NCBI GenBank assembly: GCA_963772265.1
Contig: CAVYWS010000007.1
Span: forward strand, 82,498-146,497
Reading direction: 5' to 3'
Length of the DNA: 64,000 bases
Origin: Mayfieldus sp963772265
GTDB lineage: Bacteria; Actinomycetota; Thermoleophilia; Solirubrobacterales; 70-9
The notes beneath the pieces were generated by a model, which made no database searches, was not told the origin of the DNA, and was given only the letters and a program-made list of their open reading frames with translations. Below, in pieces: positions 7,873-16,363 of this stretch. The first letter of the stretch is position 1. Each line of letters opens with the position of its first letter. Made by a program: the position numbers and the translations under genes.

Positions 7873-8820
7873 CTACCTGCTCGGGTCCAGAAGCAGCTTG
7901 CCCTGGGTCTTGCGGCCGGCGATCTCCTCGTGCGCCTTGCGAACCTCGGACATCGGGTAGACCCCGCCGATCACCGCCCGCAGCTCGCCCGCCGCGACGG
8001 CGCCGAGCAGTTCCCCGATCCCCTGGCGCAGGACGTCGGGGCGGCGGAACAGGTGAACGAGCCAGAAGCCGATCACGGCGCGGCTGTTGCGCATCAGGTG
8101 CCCGGTCGGGACCTTGTTCTCCTCGCGTGAGGCGATCCCGAAGGCGACCAGGCGCCCGAACGGCGCCAGGGTCCGCAGCGTCGCCTCGAACGCGTCGCCG
8201 CCGCTCATCTCCAGCACCACGTCGACCATCTCGCCGTCGTTGGCGGCGATGATCTGCTCGCCGAGGTCGTCGGCACGCGAGTCAACCGCGGCGTCGGCGC
8301 CGAGCTCGAGGGCGAGCGCCCGCTTCTCCTCGCTCGAGGCGAGGGCGATCACCCGGCCGCCAAGCCGCTTCGCCAGCTGCACCGCGATGCTGCCGGTGCC
8401 GCCGCCGGCGGCCTCGACCACGACGGTCTCGCCTGACTCGAGGTGGGCCGAGACGTTGAGCAGGCTCCAGGCCGTGAGGCCCTGCAGCAGCAGCGCCGCC
8501 GCCTGGTCGTCGTCGACGCCGTCGGGGACCGGCACCAGCGCCGCCTCGGGCACGGCGACCTGCTCGGCGTAGCCGCCGTTCATCAGCAGCGCCGCGACGC
8601 GGCGCCCGTCCGGCGTCGTGCCGCTGACCTCGCCGCCGGGGACCATCGGCAGCTCCTGCTCGGCCAGATAGTCATTGCGGGTGACGTGGGTGTCGGCGAA
8701 GTTGATCCCGGCCCGCGCGACCTGGACCAACACCTCGCCCTCGCCGGGCTCGGGGTCGGGCAGTTCGGTGTGCTCGAGCACCTCCGGCCCACCGAACTCC
8801 TTGATCTGAATAGCCTTCAC
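7873..8820 (-). CDS. zinc-independent NADPH:quinone oxidoreductase (MDR superfamily)
   Basis: This 315-residue protein starts at GTG 8820. It has a GroES-like N-terminal domain (MKAIQIKEFGGPEVLEH) and a Rossmann domain with EAAGGGTGSIAVQLAKRLG. The Cys/His zinc ligands of alcohol dehydrogenases are absent, as in the QOR group, which reduces quinones or enones with NADPH. It is divergent from the PfkB-family gene with 30 bp between starts. Substrate specificity is not predictable. Confidence 0.87.
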   Translation of the reverse strand: MKAIQIKEFGGPEVLEHTELPDPEPGEGEVLVQVARAGINFADTHVTRNDYLAEQELPMVPGGEVSGTTPDGRRVAALLMNGGYAEQVAVPEAALVPVPDGVDDDQAAALLLQGLTAWSLLNVSAHLESGETVVVEAAGGGTGSIAVQLAKRLGGRVIALASSEEKRALALELGADAAVDSRADDLGEQIIAANDGEMVDVVLEMSGGDAFEATLRTLAPFGRLVAFGIASREENKVPTGHLMRNSRAVIGFWLVHLFRRPDVLRQGIGELLGAVAAGELRAVIGGVYPMSEVRKAHEEIAGRKTQGKLLLDPSR

Positions 8821-8850
8821 GACCGGCAGTCTCCCGCAACCGATGCCCTC

Positions 8851-9768
8851 ATGTCACTGACAGTCGTTGGGTCGATCGCATTCGACTCGGTGCGAACCCC
8901 GTTCGGGGAGCGCGAGCGCATGCTGGGCGGCTCCGCCGTCCATTTCGCCCTCGCCGCCAGCTACTTCACCGAGGTCCATGTCGTCGGCCCGGTCGGGGAC
9001 GACTTCGGCCCCGACGAGTTCGGGGTGCTGGAGGCCCACGACGTTCAGACCGGCGACATCGAGCGGGTGCACGGAGGCGAGACCTTCTTCTGGCGCGGCC
9101 ACTACGACTACGACCTCAACGTCGCCCACACCGACGACACCCAGCTCAACGTCTTCGGCGAGTTCGAGCCGAAGCTGTCGGAGGCATCGCGCGCGGCCGA
9201 GATCCTCTTCCTCGCCAACATCCAGCCCGACCTGCAGCGCCAGGTCCGGGCCCAGAGCAAGGCGCGGTACGCCGCCCTGGACTCGATGAACATGTGGATC
9301 GAGACCGCGCGCGACTCGCTGTTCGCGGCGATCGAGGAGGTCGACTGCGTGCTCATCAACGATGCCGAGATCCGCGAGCTGACCCAGGAGCCCAACCTTG
9401 CGCGGGCGGCGCGGGAGGTGATGAAGAGAGGACCTGGGGCGGTCGTCGCCAAACAGGGCGAATACGGCGCCGCCCTGTTCACCGAGACCGGGTTCTTCGC
9501 CCTTCCGGGCTATCCGCTCGAGGACGTCCGCGACCCGACCGGCGCGGGCGACAGCTTCGCGGGTGGGTTCCTCGGCTACCTCGACAGCCACGACGGCGAG
9601 CTCACCGATGCGAGCCTGCGCCAGGCGATGGGCTACGGCACGGTCCTCGCCTCGTACAACGTCGAGGCATTCGGAACCGAACGGGTCGCCGCCCTGGATC
9701 GCGCCGAGATCGACGAGCGGCTCGCAGCGCTGCGCTCGATGACCCACTTCGAACCGCTGCCGGCCTGA
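8851..9768 (+). CDS. PfkB-family carbohydrate/nucleoside kinase
   Basis: A 305-residue kinase with start at ATG 8851 (MSLTVVGSIAFDSVRTPFG). Family signatures are the N-terminal GGSAVHFALAASYF and the C-terminal DPTGAGDSFAGGFLG, whose last Asp (about residue 234) is the catalytic base. The segment LINDAEIRELTQEPNLARAA and the overall pattern recall adenosine kinase/sugar kinase members common in Thermoleophilia. The phosphorylated substrate (nucleoside or sugar) is not certain. The gene stands alone on its strand. Confidence 0.88.
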   Translation: MSLTVVGSIAFDSVRTPFGERERMLGGSAVHFALAASYFTEVHVVGPVGDDFGPDEFGVLEAHDVQTGDIERVHGGETFFWRGHYDYDLNVAHTDDTQLNVFGEFEPKLSEASRAAEILFLANIQPDLQRQVRAQSKARYAALDSMNMWIETARDSLFAAIEEVDCVLINDAEIRELTQEPNLARAAREVMKRGPGAVVAKQGEYGAALFTETGFFALPGYPLEDVRDPTGAGDSFAGGFLGYLDSHDGELTDASLRQAMGYGTVLASYNVEAFGTERVAALDRAEIDERLAALRSMTHFEPLPA

Positions 9769-9789
9769 CTGCGGCCCCCGCCGCAAATA

Positions 9790-10548
9790 TCAGAGGCGCA
9801 CGGCGAGCAGCCCGACTGCGAGCAGCGGCATTGCCAAGGAAAGGGCCCGCAGCGCCCCGTCGAGCGGCGCCGCGAAGCTCGCGGGCGTGAGCTCGCGGAC
9901 GCCGCCGTCGAGCAGACGCTGCTCGCCCTCGAGCGAGGCGGTCCGACGCCGCAGCTCGCGAACCGGGGTCGAAAGGCGGCGCTGCGCGATCGTCACCCAA
10001 AAGCAGCCGAGCCCAACCGCAGCGCCAGCGAGCGCCTGGCCGAAGCTGTGCACACCGAGCGCGTTTGACCACCAGCCGGTGAGGGCCGGGAATGCGCCCC
10101 AGGCCGCCGCCATCCAGAATTCCGTGTGAAATCGGCCGCCGAAGAGCTCCAGGCTGTAGGCGAGGACAAGGAAGCCTCCCGCGATCACGAACGGGACCAG
10201 GGTCGCAGAGACGACGAATGCGCCGGCGACGCCGATCCCCAGCGCCAGACCGAGGCCGCCAACCGCGAGCCCGATCAGGGTGCGATCGCCGAGCTTCGTT
10301 CCGAGCGGGCGCCCATGCAGCTCATCTAGCGCGTGCGCGGCGACACCGACAGCGAGAAAGAAGGCGCCGAGCGCCGCCAGAACACGATCGGCGTGCGGGT
10401 GCGGCGCCGCGGCGGCGCCGATCGCGACGTAGCTCAGATGCCAAAGCGTGTAGGGCGGATGCAGGACCGTGACGAGGTCGCGCCAGCCGCCGGGACGCAG
10501 CGCATAGAAGGCGGGACCCTGCAGCGAGTCGTCGCGCCGTCCGCTCAG
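9790..10548 (-). CDS. polytopic membrane protein of unknown function, probable CTG start
   Basis: The frame is open from 10554 to the stop at 9790 and reads as about 252 residues with roughly six hydrophobic segments. The N-terminal part includes YALRPGGWRDLVTVLHPPYT and then AAHALDELHGRPLGTKLGD; the first GTG (10188) lies after these and would cut the protein in half. No ATG, GTG or TTG exists in the 5' half, so initiation may use CTG at 10548, which overlaps the TGA of the upstream methyltransferase gene (CTGA). A sequence error is the alternative. The family is one I cannot name; coupling to a UbiE-like methyltransferase suggests lipid or quinone metabolism. Confidence 0.6.
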   Translation of the reverse strand: MSGRRDDSLQGPAFYALRPGGWRDLVTVLHPPYTLWHLSYVAIGAAAAPHPHADRVLAALGAFFLAVGVAAHALDELHGRPLGTKLGDRTLIGLAVGGLGLALGIGVAGAFVVSATLVPFVIAGGFLVLAYSLELFGGRFHTEFWMAAAWGAFPALTGWWSNALGVHSFGQALAGAAVGLGCFWVTIAQRRLSTPVRELRRRTASLEGEQRLLDGGVRELTPASFAAPLDGALRALSLAMPLLAVGLLAVRL

Positions 10549-11270
10549 CCGTCTTCACGGGTTCCCGCGATCACGACGCCACCGCCGAGGCTCATGCGCC
10601 GAACCTGAAGCTCGCCGATTCCCGCCGATCGCCAGAAATCCAGCTGGCGCTCGAGCGGAAGCCTCGCGTAGAACCCCTCGATGCTGGGCCCGAGGAAGCG
10701 GCCGACCCGGTACCAGGAGCGCCCCGCGAGCCGGCCGAGAGCCGGGAGCCCGACCCGCGTATAGAGACGCCAAGCCCAGAGCCAGGGCCGCGGGGGAACG
10801 GCGAACTCCAGACTTGCGACCCGGCCGCCCGGTCGGACGACGCGCGCCAGCTCGCGCATCGTCGACGCCGGGTCGTCCACGTAGCGCAGCAGATAGGTGA
10901 AAGTGAGGTGGTCGAACTCGGCATCGGCGAAGGGGAGTTGCTCCGCCTCACCTTCGACCAGCTCGATCCGTTCCCCCAGTTCCAGGGCGGCCAACTTCGC
11001 CCGCGCCCGCTCAAGCATCTCCTCGCTCTGATCGAGGCCGACCACGGCGCAGCCATAGCGGCGCACCAGCTCCTCGGCGACCATCCCGGTGCCGGTCGCG
11101 ACGTCGAGGACGCGGTCCTGCGGCGAAGCCCCCACGCTTGCGACCATCGCACGGCGCCAGCGCGGGTCCTGCCAGAAGCTCAGCGCCGCTCCCATCTCGT
11201 CATAACGGCGCGGCAGCTCCGCGAACAGCTGTAGCGCCTCGCGCTTGCGCTGCGATCGCTCGCCACTCAT
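10545..11270 (-). CDS. class I SAM-dependent methyltransferase (UbiE/COQ5-like)
   Basis: This 241-residue protein starts at ATG 11270 (MSGERSQRKREALQLF). The SAM-binding motif I is VLDVATGTGMVAEELVRRYG, motif post-I VVGLDQSEEMLERA, and LPFADAEFDHLTFTYLLRYV resembles motif II of menaquinone/ubiquinone methyltransferases. The RYDEMGAALSFWQDPRWRR N-terminus is typical of that group. Its stop overlaps the putative CTG start of the membrane-protein gene. Demethylmenaquinone methylation is possible, but no other menaquinone genes are in the window. Confidence 0.82.
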   Translation of the reverse strand: MSGERSQRKREALQLFAELPRRYDEMGAALSFWQDPRWRRAMVASVGASPQDRVLDVATGTGMVAEELVRRYGCAVVGLDQSEEMLERARAKLAALELGERIELVEGEAEQLPFADAEFDHLTFTYLLRYVDDPASTMRELARVVRPGGRVASLEFAVPPRPWLWAWRLYTRVGLPALGRLAGRSWYRVGRFLGPSIEGFYARLPLERQLDFWRSAGIGELQVRRMSLGGGVVIAGTREDG

Positions 11271-11348
11271 CGCAGCAGATTCTCCCGCCCCGGAGCCGCA
11301 AGCTGCGAGAATTTCTCTTTGCACGGCAAACGAGGTCTAGGAGAGGCG

Positions 11349-12746
11349 ATGGCGACTGAGCAGCAGACCAAGGACGTATCGACCGACGGCGCCCGCGCAA
11401 AGGGCGACTCGCTCGCCGTCACCGACAACCGAACCGGCAAGACCTACGAGCTCGAGGTCACCGACGGCACGATCCGGGCGATGGACCTGCGCCAGATCAA
11501 GGTCTCAGACGACGACTTCGGGCTGATGTCCTACGACCCGGCGTTCACCAACACAGCCTCGTGCCGCTCCGCGATCACCTACATAGACGGCGAGGCGGGA
11601 ATCCTCCAGCACCGCGGCATCCCAATCGAGCAGCTCTGCGAGAAGTCGAGCTATCTCGAGGTGGCCTACCTGCTGGTCTTCGGCGAGCTGCCAACCGAGC
11701 CGCAGCTCGAGCGCTGGGTATTCGACGTCACCCACCACACCTTCGTCCACGAGGACATCAAGAACCTCTTCGAGACCTTCCGCTACGACGCCCACCCGAT
11801 GGGGATGCTGCTCTCCGGGGTCGGGGCGCTCTCGACCTTCTATCCCGACGCCAAGCAGATCGACGATCCCGAGGAGCGCTACATGGCGGCGATCCGGCTG
11901 ATCGCCAAGGTGCCGACCCTGGCCGCGTTCGCCTACCGCCACAACATGGGCCTGCCTTACGCCTACCCGGACAACGACCTCGACTACGCCGGCAACTTCC
12001 TCTCGATGCTGTTCAAGAAGACCGAAGTCAAGTACGAGCCCGACGAGCGGCTGGCGAAGGCGCTCGACGTCTTGTTCATCCTCCATGCCGACCACGAGCA
12101 GAACTGCTCGACCAACGCGGTGCGCAGCGTCGGCTCCTCCGACGTCGACCCCTACTCCGCGGTCGCCGCCGGCGTCGCCGCCCTCTATGGGCCGCTGCAC
12201 GGCGGCGCCAACGAGGCGGTGCTGCGGATGCTGCGCCGGATCGAGAGCGTCGAGAACATCCCCGACTTCCTGCAGCGGGTCAAGGACCGCGACGAGAAGC
12301 TGATGGGCTTCGGCCACCGGGTCTACAAGAACTACGACCCCCGCGCCCGGATCATCCAGCAGCACATGGACGACGTCTTCGCCGCGACCGAGTACAACCC
12401 GCTGATCGAGATCGCCCAGGAGCTTGAGAAGCACGCCCTCGACGACGACTACTTCACCGAGCGCAAGCTCTATCCCAACGTCGACTACTACTCGGGGATC
12501 ATCTACGAGGCGCTGCAGATCCCGACCGACATGTTCACGGTGATCTTCGCGATCCCCCGCACCTCGGGCTGGGTCTCGCAGTGGATGGAGATGAACGACG
12601 ACCCGGAGAAGAAGATCGCCCGTCCGCGGCAGATCTACACCGGGGAGCGCGACAGCGACTACGTCCAGATCTCCGAGCGCGAGGGGCCGGAGAAGATCAC
12701 CGGCCCGCCGGCGCGGCGCCCGAAGCGCCCCCGCCGCGGCGCCTGA
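11349..12746 (+). CDS. gltA: citrate synthase
   Basis: A 465-residue type II citrate synthase preceded by GGAGAGG. The N-terminal small beta domain reads LEVTDGTIRAMDLRQI. Active-site segments are LHGGANEAV and the signature MGFGHRVYKNYDPRARI at about residue 321, followed by ERKLYPNVDYYSG and AIPRTSGW. It condenses acetyl-CoA with oxaloacetate in the TCA cycle. The C-terminus is basic (PPARRPKRPRRGA). The 2-oxoglutarate dehydrogenase and aconitase genes lie within 17 kb, but in separate units. Confidence 0.96.
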   Translation: MATEQQTKDVSTDGARAKGDSLAVTDNRTGKTYELEVTDGTIRAMDLRQIKVSDDDFGLMSYDPAFTNTASCRSAITYIDGEAGILQHRGIPIEQLCEKSSYLEVAYLLVFGELPTEPQLERWVFDVTHHTFVHEDIKNLFETFRYDAHPMGMLLSGVGALSTFYPDAKQIDDPEERYMAAIRLIAKVPTLAAFAYRHNMGLPYAYPDNDLDYAGNFLSMLFKKTEVKYEPDERLAKALDVLFILHADHEQNCSTNAVRSVGSSDVDPYSAVAAGVAALYGPLHGGANEAVLRMLRRIESVENIPDFLQRVKDRDEKLMGFGHRVYKNYDPRARIIQQHMDDVFAATEYNPLIEIAQELEKHALDDDYFTERKLYPNVDYYSGIIYEALQIPTDMFTVIFAIPRTSGWVSQWMEMNDDPEKKIARPRQIYTGERDSDYVQISEREGPEKITGPPARRPKRPRRGA

Positions 12747-12784
12747 GCCGCCCCGCCCGCTCGCGCCGCGTTTACCCTCCGGGC

Positions 12785-13135
12785 GTGTCCGCCTGGAAGT
12801 TGACGGTCCGCCATGGATCCGACGTGGCGAAGGAGGGGTTCGAGAACCTCGACGAGGCGTTGTCGGAGATGAGCCGCCGCGCCGAGGCGGTCCTGTCCGA
12901 GGGCAATCTCGAGGGCGTCTCGGCGCTGCGCGAATTCGAGCCCGCCCAGCAGGTCCATGCCCGACTCGAGATCTCCGGCAAGGGGCTTCTGCGGCCCCAG
13001 ACCGCCGGCGTCGACGTCCTCGGAGACGGCTCGATGATCGCCTTCCGGGGCGGGATCAGGAGGGTCCCGATCGAGCCTGGAGCCGATCAAAGCGTTTTCG
13101 ACGCGGTGCGCGGAGCGCTGGGCGCGGGCCTGTGA
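12785..13135 (+). CDS. small conserved protein, function unknown
   Basis: This 116-residue protein starts at GTG 12785 (SAWKLTVRHGSDVAKEGF). It has a helical N-terminal half with alternating charged residues and a beta-rich C-terminal half (HARLEISGKGLLRPQTAGVD, MIAFRGGIRRVPIEP). There is no signal peptide or TM segment. It overlaps the next small gene as GTGA, so both are probably co-translated. I recognise no family. Confidence 0.65.
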   Translation: MSAWKLTVRHGSDVAKEGFENLDEALSEMSRRAEAVLSEGNLEGVSALREFEPAQQVHARLEISGKGLLRPQTAGVDVLGDGSMIAFRGGIRRVPIEPGADQSVFDAVRGALGAGL

Positions 13136-13458
13136 ACGAGCCGGGCGAGGAATTCCAGGTCCCCGAGGGCAGCGTCGCGGTGGGCCGTCGGGTGAGGCTT
13201 CCGCGCGGAGCGGAACCGCCGTTCACGGTCTTCATCAACGGAATCGAGCAGACCGAGGGCCGGGACTACAGGGTCGCGGCCGGCGAGATCGTCTTCGGGC
13301 GGCCGATCCTCAAGGAGAAGAAGCTGAGCGGGATCCGCTGGCTCTCGATGCTGGCCGGGATCGCCGGCACCTACCGCAAGCACGAGACCGTCGACATTCA
13401 GTTCACCCGCGCCGGCAAGGTCGAGCTGGCGTCGGACCTGCCGATCGAGCCCGACTAG
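13132..13458 (+). CDS. small conserved protein, function unknown, coupled to preceding gene
   Basis: A 108-residue protein starting at GTG 13132. It contains RRVRLPRGAEPPFTVFINGI, EQTEGRDYRVAAGEIVFGRP and a more hydrophobic stretch SGIRWLSMLAGIAGTY. The sequence resembles a small beta-rich structural module, possibly phage-tail-like or surface-related, but this is weak. Its stop overlaps the convergent UbiA-family stop in CTAG (13455-13458). Confidence 0.65.
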   Translation: MNEPGEEFQVPEGSVAVGRRVRLPRGAEPPFTVFINGIEQTEGRDYRVAAGEIVFGRPILKEKKLSGIRWLSMLAGIAGTYRKHETVDIQFTRAGKVELASDLPIEPD

Positions 13459-14432
13459 TTGAAGACGTAGAGCAGCAGGAAGGCGGTGATCGCGAAGCTG
13501 GCGCCGGCGGCGATGATGCCCTTGTCCTCGCTCACGATCGAGGCCGTGGAGCGATCGTCGGAGCGGTCGTAGATCAGGTAGAGGTAGCGGAACAGCCCGT
13601 AGACGACCGGCGGGATCGTCCACATCATCTCGTTGCCGATCTGCGGTGAGTTGACGGTGTAGATCGAATAGGTCAGCACCGTCCCGGCGGTGACCATCGC
13701 CACCATCTGGTCGAGGAAGGGGAGCGAGTAGTGCTCCAGCACAGGGCGGCTCTCGGTCCCCTGATGAAGCTCGGACACCGCTTCCTGGCGGCGCTTGGTG
13801 AAGCCGAGGAAGCAGGCCAGCATCCCGGTGCAGAGGATCAGCCACTCAGAAGCGTGGGCGTCGACCGCCTGGGCGCCGGCCGCGACACGGAGGATGAAGA
13901 GGCCGGCGATCGTCATCACGTCGACGATCACGATCTGCTTCAGCCCGAAGCTGTAGGCGAGCTGGGCGGCCCCATAGCCGGCGACCATCAGCCCGACCTT
14001 CCAGTTGACGGCGGCGAAGGCGAGCGCCAGGGCCCCGACCGTCAGCGCGATCGCCATCGCGGTCGCGGTTCTGACCGAGAGCTGCCCTGCGGCGATCGGC
14101 CGGTTCTGCTTGCTCGGGTGTGCGCGGTCGAACTCGACGTCGTTGATGTCGTTGATCAGATATCCGGCGCTGGAGATCGCGCAGAACGCGATGAAGGTCA
14201 GCACCGCGGTCGCGACCGCGCCGGTGTCTCCGAACTTGTGGCCGAACAGAAGCCCGGCGAAGACGAGGATGTTCTTGATCCACTCCTTGGGGCGGATCGA
14301 GACCAGGGCAGCCTGCATGGTCGAGCGTCCCGGCAATGCCGGACTCGCTTCCTCGGCGCCTATCTTGCGGGTCTCGGCGGCCTGGTCCTCGGGCTGCCCG
14401 ACCGCGGGATGTTCGTCGGTGATCGTCTCCAT
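13455..14432 (-). CDS. UbiA-family prenyltransferase, decaprenyl-phosphate phosphoribosyltransferase-like
   Basis: This 325-residue integral membrane protein starts at ATG 14432 (METITDEHPAVG); MQAALVSIRPKEW further in is another possible start. The IRPKEWIKNILVFAGLLFG opening and the Asp-rich NDINDVEFDRAHPSKQNRP motif match the DPPR synthase branch (Rv3806c type), which transfers phosphoribose to polyprenyl phosphate to make the arabinan precursor. The second motif region is YSFGLKQIVIVDV. About eight or nine TM helices are visible. It lies downstream of the ether-lipid-type genes on the same strand, 130 bp away. Transfer to another polyprenyl or lipid acceptor is possible. Confidence 0.82.
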   Translation of the reverse strand: METITDEHPAVGQPEDQAAETRKIGAEEASPALPGRSTMQAALVSIRPKEWIKNILVFAGLLFGHKFGDTGAVATAVLTFIAFCAISSAGYLINDINDVEFDRAHPSKQNRPIAAGQLSVRTATAMAIALTVGALALAFAAVNWKVGLMVAGYGAAQLAYSFGLKQIVIVDVMTIAGLFILRVAAGAQAVDAHASEWLILCTGMLACFLGFTKRRQEAVSELHQGTESRPVLEHYSLPFLDQMVAMVTAGTVLTYSIYTVNSPQIGNEMMWTIPPVVYGLFRYLYLIYDRSDDRSTASIVSEDKGIIAAGASFAITAFLLLYVFN

Positions 14433-14561
14433 ACGCTCTCGCCCGGCCGGGACCGAAGCCCCGGCACGGGGTCCGAAAGGGTAGCGCCGCACAGCACTTT
14501 CACCCCACCAGCCTCTCGCTTCGCAATCGCGGCTGCGCCGCTCTGCTCAGCGTCGAACCCT

Positions 14562-16163
14562 TTAGCGGGCGGGGTCGATCAGCACACCGGGATTGAGGAT
14601 GGCGGCGGGGTCGACGGCGTGCTTGGCGGCGCGCAGCGCCTCGCCGAAGGGCTCGGGGCGCTGGCGGTCGTACCAGGGCCGGTGGTCGCGCCCGACTGCG
14701 TGGTGGTGGGTGATCGTCCCACCCGCCTCGATCACCGCCTCCGACGCCGCGGCCTTGATCTCGTCCCACTGCTCGACCTCTCCCCCGCGCACCGCCGGCG
14801 CCAGCACGGTGTAGTAGGGAGCCGGGCCGTCGGGATAGACGTGGGTGAAGCGGCAGCTGATCCGCGGCGATCCCTCCCCGTCCGAGGCGGCGCCGCAGAC
14901 CTCGGCGACCTTTGCCCGGGCGGCCTCCATCACCGCGGCGTTGAAGTCGGCGAACCGGTCCCAGGTGATCGCGGTCTCGAAGGTGTCGGAGAGGACACCG
15001 CAGGCGACGAAGGTGTCCCTGAGATAGGGAGCCGCGAGAAAGGCGGACCGCCAGGAGGAGACGGCGTCACCGGAACCTTCGGGGTTCGTTGCTCGTTGCT
15101 CGTTGCTCGTCGCTCGGGATTGGGTTCGGAGCTCACCGGGCTCTCCGCCCTGGCTGCGGGCAATCTCAACGGCCAGCTCCATCGGGTGGTCGACCGGGTG
15201 GTGGGCGGACTCGAAGCCGAGGACCAGAAGCGCCCTGCCGGGGCCGGGGGAGGCGCCGGTCGTCTCCGCCTCCAGGGCGTCGAGCAGGCGGCAGTTGGAA
15301 GGATGCAGCCCGGCCTGGGAGATCTCCCGCACCGCCTCCGCCGCGGCTGAGAAGTCGTCGAAGCCGACCCCGCACGACGCCTTGAACTCCGGCCGATCCT
15401 GCAGACGCACCCAGGCCTCGGTGATCACACCGAGGATTCCCTCCGAGCCGAGCAGGGCGCGGTCCGGGGACGGCCCCGCTCCCGAGCCGGGCAGCCGCCG
15501 GCTCTCCCAGACCCCGCGCGGGGTGAGGGCCCGCACCGACTCGACCAGGTCGTCGATGTGGGTGTAGAGGGTCGCGAAGTGCCCCCCGGCGCGGGTGGCG
15601 ATCCAGCCCCCCAGGGTCGAGAACTCAAACGATTGCGGGAAATGGCGCAGGGTGAGGCCGTGCTCGCGCAGCTGCTGCTCGAGCCACGGGCCGGCGGAGC
15701 CGGCCTGGATCCGCGCCGCCCGCGACGCCCGGTCGATCTCCAGCACCCGGTCGAACCGGCCGAGGTCGATCGAGACGGCGCCCGCATAGCCCTCGCCGAT
15801 TCGGGCCTCGACTCCGCCGACGACGCTGGTGCCGCCGCCGTAGGGGATCGCCGCCGCACCCTTCTGCTCGCAGAACTCGAGCACCGCCTCGAGCTCCGGC
15901 TCGTCGCGGGGGCGGGCGACCAGGTCGGGGGGGTTGGGGAACTCCCCCCGCATCCCTCGCACGACGTCGCGGTAGGCCTTGCCGAGGGCGTGGCTGAGAC
16001 GATCGTGGCGCTCGTCGCTGAACAGCTCGGCCGGCGAGTCGGGCGCCTGCAGGCGCGACGGCGCCAGCTCGACCTCCTCGAGCGGAACCGGGTCGCGGAC
16101 CTCGCCGCCGAAGCCGAGCCGCTCGCGGATCCCGCGCGCAGCCTCCTCCAGCTCGGCACGCAA
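14562..16163 (-). CDS. alkyldihydroxyacetone-phosphate synthase-like FAD enzyme
   Basis: 533 residues from a TTG at 16163. The FAD domain has IPYGGGTSVVGGV and the ADPS-type HFPQSFEFSTLGGWIATRAG with YTHIDDLVESV. The C-terminal part has FTHVYPDGPAPYYTV and the triple-His segment TITHHHAVGRDHRPWY found in AGPS. AGPS exchanges the acyl chain of acyl-DHAP for a fatty alcohol, forming the ether bond. The true N-terminus appears longer: the frame upstream encodes RRKHWGWGFEDQQP, typical for the family, but no start is in frame. An ATG at 16224 in the neighbouring frame suggests a 1-nt error. A heptamer-repeat insertion lies at about residues 350-360. The fatty acyl-CoA reductase gene is upstream on the same strand. 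Confidence 0.85.
   Translation of the reverse strand: MRAELEEAARGIRERLGFGGEVRDPVPLEEVELAPSRLQAPDSPAELFSDERHDRLSHALGKAYRDVVRGMRGEFPNPPDLVARPRDEPELEAVLEFCEQKGAAAIPYGGGTSVVGGVEARIGEGYAGAVSIDLGRFDRVLEIDRASRAARIQAGSAGPWLEQQLREHGLTLRHFPQSFEFSTLGGWIATRAGGHFATLYTHIDDLVESVRALTPRGVWESRRLPGSGAGPSPDRALLGSEGILGVITEAWVRLQDRPEFKASCGVGFDDFSAAAEAVREISQAGLHPSNCRLLDALEAETTGASPGPGRALLVLGFESAHHPVDHPMELAVEIARSQGGEPGELRTQSRATSNEQRATNPEGSGDAVSSWRSAFLAAPYLRDTFVACGVLSDTFETAITWDRFADFNAAVMEAARAKVAEVCGAASDGEGSPRISCRFTHVYPDGPAPYYTVLAPAVRGGEVEQWDEIKAAASEAVIEAGGTITHHHAVGRDHRPWYDRQRPEPFGEALRAAKHAVDPAAILNPGVLIDPAR
15087..15114. repeat. 7-bp tandem repeat inside the ADPS gene
   Basis: Four consecutive heptamers, CGTTGCT three times and then CGTCGCT, lie inside the coding region. 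On the minus strand they encode a stretch reading RATSNEQRATN, in a variable loop between conserved ADPS blocks. Because 7 is not a multiple of 3, gain or loss of one unit would shift the frame. Confidence 0.85.
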
Positions 16164-16273
16164 CGGCTGCTGGTCCTCGAACCCCCACCCCCAATGCTTG
16201 CGGCGGCGACTCGGTTACTTCCATGGCGCCGAAGCCTCACCAGGGCGCGAAAACCAAGCCTGCCGAGGACGCA

Positions 16274-16327
16274 GACCGATTGGCGAAGGGAGTGCACTGA
16301 CACCGTGCATGACCGAGTCAATCGGTC
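16274..16327. promoter_or_regulatory. inverted-repeat cluster upstream of the ADPS gene, possible operator
   Basis: GACCGATTG (16274-16282) is the exact reverse complement of CAATCGGTC (16319-16327). A further GACCGA at 16311-16316 pairs with TCGGTC at 16322-16327 around a 5-nt spacer. The elements lie in the roughly 140-200 bp between the fatty acyl-CoA reductase and ADPS genes, a place for a regulator site or an attenuating hairpin. No protein is known to bind it. Confidence 0.3.
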
Positions 16328-16363
16328 GAGGACAAAGGCAGGCGACGGTTTGCAGCGTCCTGG

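Noticed and set aside
15087..15114. CRISPR or phage-type repeat array
   Set aside because: Units are only 7 bp, contiguous and inside a coding sequence; there are no spacers or cas genes anywhere in the window.
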